A DNA stretch of 64,000 nucleotides, taken from Sporosarcina sp. ANT_H38 (lineage in GTDB: Bacteria; Bacillota; Bacilli; Bacillales_A; Planococcaceae). The DNA is taken from positions 496,001 to 560,000 of the forward strand of contig NZ_VOBC01000002.1 in assembly GCF_008369195.1 (NCBI RefSeq), read 5' to 3'. Numbering within the stretch: position 1 is the first letter of the stretch; every line of letters starts with the position of its first letter. Below the pieces are notes generated by a model. It was given only the letters and a program-made list of their open reading frames with translations, was not told the DNA's origin and did not search any database. Below, in pieces: positions 18,293-26,588 of the stretch. A program made the position numbers and the translations under genes.

Positions 18293-19312
18293 TTACCCAA
18301 AAAGTTGGTGGTACAATTTACGACCTATTTTCATATCCTTCAATCCATGAACCAATAAGCGGCCATTACCGAATACAATACAGCGATAACCTTCCGCAGT
18401 GAATTCCACGAAAAATGGTGTCACTTTATAAGGCTCCCCGGAATTTTTGGCGACTTTTTCTCCATCTTCAATCGTCAAAAAACGGCTTGCAGATGGAATG
18501 ATTTGCACGATATCCCGACCACATAACACTGCGTATCCGGCACCCTCTGTCCTGTGCAGCGCAGGGTATGTCGGAGTTTCCCCGCATGTCTTACATACTT
18601 CGTTACGCATCCGAGAAATCCCTGCCTCTGCATGCGTGTTGTTCCAAGCATCGAAATGCAATACCTTTTTACGCAACATATCCTTATTCCCTGTTAACCA
18701 TTTTAATGCTTCCGCACTTTGATACGCTGCTGCAATTTGAACCGCAGGCGCAATAATTCCTGACGTATCGCAAGTTTCATTGACAGATGGCAAAACCGGC
18801 AGTAAGCAACGGAAACAAGCTGACTCGCCCGGTACAAATGGAAACATTGTCCCCGAACTTCCTACACATGCTCCATAGATCCATGGGATATTCTTTTTCC
18901 ACGCGATATCATTTATCAGTAAACGCGTTTCAAAATTATCTGTCGCATCCATAATAAGATCAGCATTCTCCGTAATCAGCTCGATAATCGGCCCGTCTAC
19001 ATGATCAAGTACAGTTACGATCTCAATGTTCTCTCGAATCATCTTCAACCGAGCTTCGGCGGCAACCACTTTTGGCACACCCTCCCGCGCGTCTTGTTCG
19101 GTGAAAAGCTGTTGTCTTTGCAAATTTGAAGGTTCAACGTAGTCCCGATCTGCAATGGTTAATTTCCCCACACCTGCCCGAACAAGTGTCTCTGAAACCG
19201 CCGACCCAAGTGCGCCACATCCGATAATGACAACATGTGCAGAACCTAACTTATCCTGCCCTACCTGTCCAATCTGTTTGAACAACGTTTGTCTTGAATA
19301 ACGGTTTTCCAC
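18293..19312 (-). CDS. moeB: ThiF/MoeB-family adenylyltransferase
   Basis: 339 residues. The ATP-binding site is VVIIGCGALGSAVSETLVRA near residue 28, followed by DRDYVEPSNLQRQQLF and DATDNFETR. Paired cysteines (CFRC near 170 and CKTC near 245) fit zinc binding. It activates the MoaD C-terminus; ThiS or another carrier cannot be excluded, but the setting favours MoaD. GTG 19312 follows AAGGGGC. Confidence 0.87.
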   Translation of the reverse strand: MENRYSRQTLFKQIGQVGQDKLGSAHVVIIGCGALGSAVSETLVRAGVGKLTIADRDYVEPSNLQRQQLFTEQDAREGVPKVVAAEARLKMIRENIEIVTVLDHVDGPIIELITENADLIMDATDNFETRLLINDIAWKKNIPWIYGACVGSSGTMFPFVPGESACFRCLLPVLPSVNETCDTSGIIAPAVQIAAAYQSAEALKWLTGNKDMLRKKVLHFDAWNNTHAEAGISRMRNEVCKTCGETPTYPALHRTEGAGYAVLCGRDIVQIIPSASRFLTIEDGEKVAKNSGEPYKVTPFFVEFTAEGYRCIVFGNGRLLVHGLKDMKIGRKLYHQLFG

Positions 19313-19367
19313 ATTTCCGCCCCTTTTCGAGGGTAGCCTCCACTGTCATCGTACAGAGATTCCCATG

Positions 19368-20015
19368 TTAAAAATTCAAAAACTTTTTCCTCAATGCATA
19401 CTCAACCAATTGTGGCCTGCCTTTCAATTGAAGCTTTTCCATGATTTTTGATTTATGTGCCTCAACCGTCTTAACAGAAATATATAGTTTTTCTGCGATT
19501 TCCTTATTGCCATACCCCTTTGCGACAAGTGGAAGAACTTCAATTTCACGTTTCGATAATATTTTGAAAGGGTCCGTTTCTACACCCTCCAAATCCTTTG
19601 TGAGGAATTCGCCTACGAGAGCAGTCGCCATTGATGGATGAATATATGTCCCACCTTCGTAAACAATACGAATTGCCGCGAGCAATTCCTCATCCGGTGA
19701 ATTTTTCAACACATAGCCCGATGCTCCGTTCTTCAAAACATGAAATAAATACTCCTCATCATCATGCATCGTCAAAATCAGGACTTTTGTTTCCGGAAAA
19801 TCTTCGCTTATTTTCCCTGTCGCAATAAGACCACTTTCTCCTGGAGGCATGCTTAAATCCATAAGCAATAGATCCGGACGAAGCTTAGCAACCAAGTCAT
19901 ACGCTTCAAGACCATCAGCAGCTGTCCCAATAACCTCCATATCGTGTTGGAAGTTTAGAATATGCATGAATCCGCTGCGCACGACTGCATGATCATCCGC
20001 AATAATAATTTTCAA
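19368..20015 (-). CDS. nreC: NreC-type response regulator
   Basis: 215 residues: receiver domain with Asp in [17 protein letters not shown] and a LuxR/NarL helix-turn-helix ([20 protein letters not shown]). It is phosphorylated by NreB when oxygen is low and activates nitrate and nitrite reductase genes in staphylococci. It lies 13 bp after nreB. Confidence 0.87.
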   Translation of the reverse strand: MKIIIADDHAVVRSGFMHILNFQHDMEVIGTAADGLEAYDLVAKLRPDLLLMDLSMPPGESGLIATGKISEDFPETKVLILTMHDDEEYLFHVLKNGASGYVLKNSPDEELLAAIRIVYEGGTYIHPSMATALVGEFLTKDLEGVETDPFKILSKREIEVLPLVAKGYGNKEIAEKLYISVKTVEAHKSKIMEKLQLKGRPQLVEYALRKKFLNF

Positions 20016-20028
20016 CCGTATTACCCCC

Positions 20029-21075
20029 TTATAATGGTATTTCCAAACTTACGATTGTCCCTTTTCCAGGTTCAGAAAGGATTGTTGTTTGCCCATCCAC
20101 AAGCTCAGCCCGTTCTCTCATCCCATACAGACCAAGACCTGTACCTTTTGGATGAATTGCGTTCAAATTAAATCCGGCTCCTTTGTCAATGACGTGTAAC
20201 TTTAAATAGCCATCATCTTCAAAAAGTCTGACGGCTAGATCGTCAGTGCCAGCGTATTTCAGTGCATTAAACACTGCTTCCTGACAAATTCGGTAAACGA
20301 CCGTTTCAATTTCACCTTCGTACCTTTTGGAATCCAACTCCGCTGTAAAGTAAACAGAAAATCCATAGTTTTTTTCAATCCATTTGAAATGCGTTCTAAA
20401 TGCAGCTTCCATCCCTAGATCATCAAGTGTTGCAGGTCTAAGTTCAACCGATAGATGACGGATATCGTCTAACAGCCGCATAAGTGCACCTTCCATTTGC
20501 AACACTTTTTTCAATACTTCCTCATCAATATTCATATACTTCAATACTCGAAGTTCAACTAGTGAACTGAGCATTTCCTGGGCTACCCCATCATGCAATT
20601 CCCTTGAAATTCGTTTCCGTTCATCTTCCTGAGCTTTGATGATATTTTTCGTAATCATTTTCTGATTGAGCATTTCCTGTGTTTTATATTGTTTCGTCAA
20701 ATCACGGAGCATGAATACACGGATCCCGTTTTCCGCGTCAATCGTTTGATAACTAGCCGTGTAAGGAATAACGCCTTTGCCCCTAGTGTCCATGTACACT
20801 TGGAACGAGCTAAAATCTTCATCCGGACTCTTCAGATAGCATGATATGCATGTTTGGAGTTCTTGTTCGTTGGTATATCCTTTACAGGACATGCATATTG
20901 CTTCTTTATCGCCTACCGCCATCCTGTCGAGAACTTCCGCATTCAAAATGAGTTCGGCAGCGCTATTCATTGTAAGGACTTTTCCCATACGGTCAAAAAA
21001 GAAAATAGCCTCTGCAGAATTGTCATACATTTTCATCAACAGATTCGTCAATTGAAATTCACTCATACTCTTCAA
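20029..21075 (-). CDS. nreB: Oxygen-sensing histidine kinase NreB
   Basis: 348 residues from TTG 21075, which overlaps the nreA stop as TTGA. A PAS domain occupies the first 130 residues. It carries CMSC and CISC separated by 11 residues, the same spacing as the four cysteines that hold the oxygen-labile [4Fe-4S] cluster in Staphylococcus NreB. The kinase core has [19 protein letters not shown] and a C-terminal ATPase domain ([13 protein letters not shown]). No membrane helix is seen, so it is cytoplasmic. Confidence 0.92.
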   Translation of the reverse strand: MKSMSEFQLTNLLMKMYDNSAEAIFFFDRMGKVLTMNSAAELILNAEVLDRMAVGDKEAICMSCKGYTNEQELQTCISCYLKSPDEDFSSFQVYMDTRGKGVIPYTASYQTIDAENGIRVFMLRDLTKQYKTQEMLNQKMITKNIIKAQEDERKRISRELHDGVAQEMLSSLVELRVLKYMNIDEEVLKKVLQMEGALMRLLDDIRHLSVELRPATLDDLGMEAAFRTHFKWIEKNYGFSVYFTAELDSKRYEGEIETVVYRICQEAVFNALKYAGTDDLAVRLFEDDGYLKLHVIDKGAGFNLNAIHPKGTGLGLYGMRERAELVDGQTTILSEPGKGTIVSLEIPL

Positions 21076-21536
21076 TTTCCAACCATCTCCTTATTGTAAA
21101 ACGGACCAAACTTCGGACCAATCACCTGTTGAAATCCTATAAAATCTTCTTGCGTCAGCTTATTTTCAGTGCGGTAACCCACAAGTAGTACACCTTTGAC
21201 ACAATTATATTTATAAAGAGGTATCGCACAAAAACTTTTCAACCCTTCTGCAACTACGATCGGATAATTATAAAGATCTTTTCTTCCAAGTGTCTTTTCA
21301 GCATCTTCTACAAGGAACGGTTTACCCGTCTTGAATACACGCCCCACAACACCTTTACCAGTCTTTAAAACAATTCTTCGATAACGGTTACTTCGATTTC
21401 CTGTAGCGAATTCCCATTTCATCTCGAAACGGAGCTCTACCGACTGGACAAGTGCTAATCCCACAAAGTCAAAGTCGAAATCGTCCCGCAGACGTTCAAT
21501 TTCCTGTTGATAATCAAAAATCATCTGTCCACTCAT
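21072..21536 (-). CDS. nreA: NreA-type GAF-domain nitrate receptor
   Basis: 154 residues forming a single GAF domain (DFVGLALVQSVELRFEMKW, then GKGVVGRVFKTGKPFLVED). In staphylococci NreA binds nitrate and modulates NreB, so oxygen and nitrate are sensed together. Order nreA-nreB-nreC and overlap with nreB support the assignment. The ribosome binding site is AAGGAGT. Confidence 0.85.
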   Translation of the reverse strand: MSGQMIFDYQQEIERLRDDFDFDFVGLALVQSVELRFEMKWEFATGNRSNRYRRIVLKTGKGVVGRVFKTGKPFLVEDAEKTLGRKDLYNYPIVVAEGLKSFCAIPLYKYNCVKGVLLVGYRTENKLTQEDFIGFQQVIGPKFGPFYNKEMVGN

Positions 21537-21894
21537 CAGTTTTACTCCTTATATAGAAAAAGGTGATTCACCCTTTTCTAGCAATAAATTCGAACTGTTC
21601 TATATATAAAGAATATAGATTCCTAAAGCATAATTCAACGGCATAGCCCTCTCCCTTTTGGATTGATAAATGATCAATTACAAAAAGTAGAGTCTTGTGC
21701 ATACATACTGCTAATTGTACGTTCAGTTTAAGAGTCTTCCTAGTAGGGATTTGCCTATTAAACACAGGGAATATCCTGAAGAACAAAAGTAAACATGCGA
21801 CCTAAGTCCACCATATCCACACGGCCAGATTCTAGACGCGGAATCTTTCCGTTGAAAACTATCTTGAGTCGATAATTCACTAGTTTTTCAAGCA
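21537..21894. other. Intergenic region upstream of nreA
   Basis: No credible gene. An imperfect inverted repeat (AGAAAAAGGTGA at 21555..21566 with TCACCCTTTTCT at 21568..21579) lies 19 bp upstream of the nreA start and could be a leader hairpin or operator. The rest must hold the nre promoter. An open frame at 21568..21786 lacks a start site and looks spurious. Confidence 0.4.
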
Positions 21895-21940
21895 ATAAAA
21901 ACAACCGCTTTATCTTCCCAAAATGGACTAGATAAAACGG
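21895..21940 (-). terminator. Terminator of the mod operon
   Basis: On the minus strand CCGTTTTATC pairs with GATAAAGCGG (one G-T pair) and is followed by TTGTTTTT. The stem overlaps the modC stop codon. Confidence 0.75.
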
Positions 21941-22554
21941 CCTTTTTCAATTAAATATATATGTGTTGCAACCTTTTCCGCTTCTGCCCAATTGTGAGTC
22001 ACCATGATAATGGGGATATTTAAATCGTATTGGATTTCCGTGATAACCGTAAGCGCGTCATGACGTGCTTTATCGTCCAGTGCAGATAGGGGTTCATCAA
22101 GAAGAAGAATATCAGGCTTCGTCGCAAGCGCACGTGCAATGGCAGTTCGCTGTTTTTCCCCACCAGACATTTCATGGGGATAAGCATTTCGCAAATGACG
22201 AATGCCGAATTTATCGAGAAGCATAAGTGCTTGTTCAGTTTTTCTCGGTGATTTCATCCCATACTGAACATTTTTTTCTGTCGTCATATGAGGGAATAGC
22301 GCGTAGTCCTGCATAACATATCCAACACTTCGTTTTTCGGTTGGACACGGCTTTTGAGTGGATGAAAAGTAAGTGTTTTCCCCCATTCGAATATGGCCTA
22401 AGTTTGGATGAGCAAGACCTGCAATCATATCTAGACACGTCGTCTTTCCCGAACCTGATGGCCCAAATAAGACGCTCACTTCCCCCTTAGCCGTTTTAAT
22501 GGCCACGTCAATTTTAAAATCCGGCAAGTTTTTAATGAGATGTGCGTCAAACAT
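21928..22554 (-). CDS. modC: Molybdate ABC transporter ATP-binding protein, short form
   Basis: 208 residues. Walker A is GPSGSGKTT, the signature MSGGEKQR, Walker B ILLLDEPLSALD, and the switch His lies in MVTHNWAEAE. Typical ModC has about 350 residues with a C-terminal molybdate-binding TOBE domain; that domain is absent here. It overlaps modB by 8 bp. Confidence 0.87.
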   Translation of the reverse strand: MFDAHLIKNLPDFKIDVAIKTAKGEVSVLFGPSGSGKTTCLDMIAGLAHPNLGHIRMGENTYFSSTQKPCPTEKRSVGYVMQDYALFPHMTTEKNVQYGMKSPRKTEQALMLLDKFGIRHLRNAYPHEMSGGEKQRTAIARALATKPDILLLDEPLSALDDKARHDALTVITEIQYDLNIPIIMVTHNWAEAEKVATHIYLIEKGRFI

Positions 22555-23257
22555 TACGAGAAGCCCCCCCTTTCCTTTTCACAGTGAAACGTCTTAAACT
22601 CTGGTTCGACCACCAGCTGAGCCAGAGAATCGTGGAGAATCCAAGCGCAACGATGATAATCACCCAAAATGTTGCTGTTTTCATATCACCAGCTTCAACC
22701 GCAAAATAGATGGCCATTGGAATGGTATCTGTTCGGCCAGGAATATATCCTGCAATCATCAGTGTCGCTCCAAACTCGCCGAGTGCACGGGCGAATGTAA
22801 GGACGAAGCCCGCGAGTAGACCCGGCCAGGCTAGCGGTAATGTGACTGTGCGGAAGACGCGCCATTTTGAAGCACCTAACGTATGAGCTGCGGATTCCAA
22901 TTTTCCATCGACTTGTTTGAATGCAGCTGACGCACTTTGATACATGAGCGGAAAGGCGACTACGGTCGAAGCAATAACGGCTCCAATCCAAGAGAATACG
23001 ATTTGAAGATGCGCGTAATCATATAACCATTTCCCAAGTAGCTGATCTTTGCCAAACAAAATTAGCAGTCCGAATCCGACGACGGTGGGTGGTAATACAA
23101 GTGGCAACAGGAATAACGCTTCAATGATCGTCTTACCAAAGAAACTTTTCCGCGAGAATATGCGTGCGAGGAACGTGCCAGTGAGAAAGACAATGATTGT
23201 CGCAATGGACGCAACTTTGATAGAGAGCATAAGCGGCCCGTAACTGATTTCCCCCAT
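22547..23257 (-). CDS. modB: Molybdate ABC transporter permease
   Basis: 236 residues, five to six membrane helices. The conserved cytoplasmic loop that contacts the ATPase is AHTLGASKWRVFRTVTLPLA, followed by GEFGATLMIAGY as in ModB/CysT permeases. ATG 23257 follows AAGGAGG. It is 17 bp downstream of modA. Confidence 0.9.
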   Translation of the reverse strand: MGEISYGPLMLSIKVASIATIIVFLTGTFLARIFSRKSFFGKTIIEALFLLPLVLPPTVVGFGLLILFGKDQLLGKWLYDYAHLQIVFSWIGAVIASTVVAFPLMYQSASAAFKQVDGKLESAAHTLGASKWRVFRTVTLPLAWPGLLAGFVLTFARALGEFGATLMIAGYIPGRTDTIPMAIYFAVEAGDMKTATFWVIIIVALGFSTILWLSWWSNQSLRRFTVKRKGGASRNV

Positions 23258-23274
23258 TGGCTTTGTTCCTCCTT

Positions 23275-24042
23275 TTAGTTTATAAATCCGTGAGCAGTTA
23301 GTATTTCTTGAGCTTCTGATGTTTTCATATAATCAAGAAAAGCACGGGCTGCTTGCGGGTGTTCTGTTGCAGTTATGATTGCTCCGGGATAGATGGCTGG
23401 AGAGTGCAGTGAGGGATCAATTTCAAGGATTACCTCGACTTTATCAGATGACTTAGCATCGCTTGTGAAAACAATGCCCATTTCGGTGTTACCAGTTTCA
23501 ACAAATGTTAATACTTGCCGTACGTCTTTTCCAAAGATAAATTTCGTTTCGAGTGTTTCCCATTGACCTAGTTTTGTGAGAGCCTCTTTTGCATAGATAC
23601 CCGCAGGAACAGTGTCTGGATTACCGATTGCAAAATGATCCATTTTAGACCCAAATGGATTCTCTGCGCCCATTAACGAGTGGTCACCATTTTTTTTGCC
23701 AATGACAACCAATGTATTTCCGGTAATGTTTACACGTGAATCCGATTCTATTTTGTTTTCTTTTTCCAGCTTGTCCATGTCTGAACTACTCGCAGAAATG
23801 AACATATCGACGGGTGCACCGCCTTTGATTTGCTGCGCAAGTTTACCTGATGAGCCGAACGTGAACGTAATTTCAGTTTCTTTATTGACCTTTTCAAATC
23901 TAGTTGCAATTTCAGTTAGTGCTGGTGTCATACTTGAGGCTGCTGCCACTAGTATCTCTGTTTTAGTATCCGCATCAGAATTGGTGCACGATGCTAGAAT
24001 GAGGGAAAGCAGGATGGTAATAGCCAATGAGAGCCGCTTCAT
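23275..24042 (-). CDS. modA: Molybdate-binding lipoprotein
   Basis: 255 residues with a lipoprotein signal (lipobox LILASC). ModA-type sequence follows: EILVAAASSMTPALTEIATR and FTFGSSGKLAQQIKGGAPVD. It delivers molybdate, and possibly tungstate, to ModBC. It belongs with the cofactor genes upstream. Confidence 0.9.
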   Translation of the reverse strand: MKRLSLAITILLSLILASCTNSDADTKTEILVAAASSMTPALTEIATRFEKVNKETEITFTFGSSGKLAQQIKGGAPVDMFISASSSDMDKLEKENKIESDSRVNITGNTLVVIGKKNGDHSLMGAENPFGSKMDHFAIGNPDTVPAGIYAKEALTKLGQWETLETKFIFGKDVRQVLTFVETGNTEMGIVFTSDAKSSDKVEVILEIDPSLHSPAIYPGAIITATEHPQAARAFLDYMKTSEAQEILTAHGFIN

Positions 24043-24097
24043 TTATTCGAGACCCCTTTTCCTCTATCATAACGGACATTTCTGAATCATTCCACGG

Positions 24098-24122
24098 AAA
24101 AAAAACACCCTATGTGGTGTTT
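24098..24122 (-). terminator. Terminator-like hairpin in front of modA
   Basis: Read on the minus strand: AAACACC, a 6-nt loop, GGTGTTT, then eight T. It lies 56 bp upstream of modA. No minus-strand gene precedes it before the nrd operon, which has its own terminator, so it may be an attenuator in the modA leader. Confidence 0.55.
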
Positions 24123-24256
24123 CAACATGTTAGCAGTCCGACATTGTAGAATAATTTTTCTAGATGAACTCTTCCAACAAGTAGACTCAATTGTTCCACT
24201 TGATGTAATATTATTTATTGATATTCATTCAAACTAGAAAGTGGCTGAGTAATGTG

Positions 24257-24787
24257 ATGGAATTTCGTTTAATAGATGGCAACGAAGTAATAATAAAAGA
24301 GGCAACTAAAGAAGACGCCCAACATATGATTGATTTCTATAATGTCGTGGGTGGGGAAACAGATTTTCTTTCATTCGGAAAAGACGAATTTAATCATGAA
24401 GTGGAGGCATATAAAGAGTTTTTAGAATCTACACGACTGGAACAGAACTCCGTTATTTTACTGGCAATCATAGATGATAAAATAATAAGTATCGCATCTA
24501 TTAATTCTAGCCAAAAAATTAGAATTAAGCATGTAGGAACGTTAGGTATTGTTATTAGTGAACAGTTTACTGGACAAGGATTAGGCCGAAGAATGATGGA
24601 ACAACTAATCCAATGGGCAACTTCAAATGGAGTCACTAACAAAATTAGTCTTGTAACTAGAGCAGATAATAGTGCAGCCATTGAATTATATGAAAAACTT
24701 GGATTTGAAAAAGAAGGCCAAATTTTAAAAGATACGTTAATTGATGGTGTTTATTACAACACACTTGTAATGGGATTACTTTTATAG
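24257..24787 (+). CDS. GNAT-family N-acetyltransferase
   Basis: 176 residues from ATG 24257; the ribosome binding site is weak and a longer start at 24218 is possible. The acetyl-CoA-binding segment is QFTGQGLGRRMMEQLIQWA, followed by ADNSAAIELYEKLGFEKEG. The substrate cannot be inferred. It stands alone between two minus-strand operons. Confidence 0.85.
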   Translation: MEFRLIDGNEVIIKEATKEDAQHMIDFYNVVGGETDFLSFGKDEFNHEVEAYKEFLESTRLEQNSVILLAIIDDKIISIASINSSQKIRIKHVGTLGIVISEQFTGQGLGRRMMEQLIQWATSNGVTNKISLVTRADNSAAIELYEKLGFEKEGQILKDTLIDGVYYNTLVMGLLL

Positions 24788-24842
24788 GCAAAATAATGAG
24801 ACTCCCGTTGTTTTGAAACTGTTTTTTAATACGTTCATCTCG

Positions 24843-24960
24843 TTATGACCGGCATGGAACTTGTTATGCTCGCCATGAGCGTACTTATGACCGCCATAGC
24901 CCCCGTTATGCTCGCCATGGGGGCACTTATGACCGCCATGGCCTTGATTATGACCGGCAC
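24843..24960. repeat. 21-bp tandem repeat array, five full units and a partial
   Basis: Units start at 24843, 24864, 24885, 24906, 24927 and 24948. Each begins TTATG, followed by ACC or CTC, then GCCATG (or a close variant) and 6-7 variable bases. The ACC and CTC forms mostly alternate. The array lies between the convergent GNAT and nrdF genes. One frame is open on each strand and would encode heptapeptide repeats (for example MLAMSVL, MTAIAPV), but no ribosome binding site is seen. Confidence 0.85.
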
Positions 24961-25096
24961 ATGCTATTCACTTAATACTAATTCGATGCATCTAATTCAA
25001 ACATAAGAATACATGTAAAAATTGAGCAAAGACTCCTATGAATGGTAGTCGAAACAGATTTGAAGGGAATCTCCATTTCAACTTATATAATCGTAA

Positions 25097-25126
25097 AAAA
25101 GCACACAACTTAGGTTGTGTGCTTTT
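25097..25126 (-). terminator. Terminator of the nrd operon
   Basis: AAAAGCACACAAC / GTTGTGTGCTTTT with a 4-nt loop, immediately downstream of nrdF. A and T runs on both sides make it bidirectional. Confidence 0.85.
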
Positions 25127-25131
25127 ATTAT

Positions 25132-26169
25132 TTACAAATCATCAAAGCCATTAAGATCACTTGTTTTGACGTATTGACGTGAAGATTGTTCGAAGAAGTC
25201 GGTTTTTGTATCGTCGAAGCTGTCGACATATGCGCGAATCCATTTCATTGGATTGTCAGTGAACTCGGGATAAATTTCACTAAGTCCGAGCATGCGGAGC
25301 ATTTTATTCGCGCGATATTTCACATAGCCTTCCATTTCAGCAAGGTCGATACCTTCAATATCCGCAAGCACATAACGGCTCCAGATGACTTCTTGTTCGA
25401 CCGAATGTTTGAACTGATCGTAAATCCATTCCGTAAATTCATCTGTATTATGTTCAGGATTTTCTGCCAGTGCCGCGCGGAATATATCACTTATCGCTTT
25501 ACCATGTTGTAATTCATCACGATTAATATACGAAATCATCGTCGATGTACCAACCATTTTCTGATTGCGTGCCAAGTTGTAGAAGAATGCGAATCCGCTA
25601 TAGAAAAATAATCCTTCAAGCAGTGTTGTATAAACCATCGCTTTCAATGCCGATTCGATCGTCGGACGCTCTGCGAAGTCGTTATAAACTTCTACAATAC
25701 GCTCATTACGTTTCAACAGCACTTCGTCTGAACGGCCCATTTCAAATGAAGCCATCTGCTTATTAAGAGTCGTAACGGAAGAAAGTACGTATGCGTAGCT
25801 GTGATTATGTTCACTTTCCTGATCAGCGATAGTGGCCATAATCGATTTAACGGAAGGATCAGTTGTATAATCTGCCATTTTTAAAGCGACTATCGTTTGT
25901 GGTCCGTCAAGTGTCGCGAGCAAGCCAATAATTTTAAGAAATGCGTCTTGTTCAGTTTTTGTCAGCGACGAGAATTGCTTAACGTCTTGTGTCATATCGA
26001 CTTCATTGGCCGTCCAAAATAGTGAACGAATTTGTTGACGTAATGTATAGAAATGGGGATGAGCGATGTCGTTCCAGTTGAGGATACCACTTGCCTTACC
26101 ACCAAAAATAGCCGTTGATTTGTTTGGATGTGCAGGTTCCAAGACCTTCACGCGTTTAAGTTTTTCCAA
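25132..26169 (-). CDS. nrdF: Ribonucleotide reductase class I, small (beta) subunit
   Basis: 345 residues from TTG 26169, which follows GAAGGGAG; an ATG at 26193 would add eight residues but has a weak site. Metal-ligand motifs are present: ADQESEHNHSYAYV near residue 120, TLLEGLFFYSG near 185, and YINRDELQHGKAI near 220. The Tyr after the EHNH motif fits the radical Tyr position. It makes the radical that NrdE needs. The sequence differs from B. subtilis NrdF, so the metal (iron or manganese) is uncertain. It overlaps the flavodoxin gene by 22 bp. Confidence 0.87.
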   Translation of the reverse strand: MEKLKRVKVLEPAHPNKSTAIFGGKASGILNWNDIAHPHFYTLRQQIRSLFWTANEVDMTQDVKQFSSLTKTEQDAFLKIIGLLATLDGPQTIVALKMADYTTDPSVKSIMATIADQESEHNHSYAYVLSSVTTLNKQMASFEMGRSDEVLLKRNERIVEVYNDFAERPTIESALKAMVYTTLLEGLFFYSGFAFFYNLARNQKMVGTSTMISYINRDELQHGKAISDIFRAALAENPEHNTDEFTEWIYDQFKHSVEQEVIWSRYVLADIEGIDLAEMEGYVKYRANKMLRMLGLSEIYPEFTDNPMKWIRAYVDSFDDTKTDFFEQSSRQYVKTSDLNGFDDL

Positions 26170-26588
26170 TGTCTGATGACTCCCTTCGACCATTCAATTA
26201 CTTTTTCTTGCTGGATACCACGCGGACTTTGTTCGATTTTAAGTGGCTCATAAGGGGATGCGTAAAAACGTGCCAACTTCACTGCTGCGTGGCAAAACAA
26301 TGCATCGCCGCCAAATTGGGTATCACCCGTTCCGAAGACATATACATTATCCGGTTTATACCCCACATCCGCTACAAAGTCTTTTACTTCGTTAGGCGTT
26401 GAGCCTTCCTCCCACGTGAATGATCCTAAGATCATCGCATCAAAATCGCGGGGGTTCGGAATGACGCCCCCACCGATTCGAAACGTTGTAACAGCTATAT
26501 CTTCCGTGACTAGCGTTTCTTCAATCATTTCCGCAACTTCCTGCGTATTTCCGCTCCAAGATGCGTAGACGATTAAGAATGACACCAT
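26148..26588 (-). CDS. Flavodoxin within the nrd operon
   Basis: 146 residues with flavin-binding loops YASWSGNTQEVAEM near residue 8 and LGSFTWEEGSTP near 55. It overlaps both nrdE (16 bp) and nrdF. The position is where nrdI sits in class Ib operons, but the sequence reads as an ordinary flavodoxin rather than NrdI. It may reduce or activate the beta subunit cofactor; this is inferred from position only. Confidence 0.85.
   Translation of the reverse strand: MVSFLIVYASWSGNTQEVAEMIEETLVTEDIAVTTFRIGGGVIPNPRDFDAMILGSFTWEEGSTPNEVKDFVADVGYKPDNVYVFGTGDTQFGGDALFCHAAVKLARFYASPYEPLKIEQSPRGIQQEKVIEWSKGVIRHWKNLNA

Noticed and set aside
21568..21786. 72-residue minus-strand frame upstream of nreA
   Set aside because: It starts at TTG without a ribosome binding site and overlaps the putative nre promoter and leader hairpin.
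24843..24960. Possible CRISPR array
   Set aside because: The period is only 21 bp with a core of about 14 bp and 6-7 variable bases, far too short for repeat-spacer units, and no cas genes are present.
24842..25002. Possible small hydrophobic peptide with heptad repeats
   Set aside because: The frame is open but has no ribosome binding site, is also open on the other strand, and is broken by TGA in the related array at 42593.
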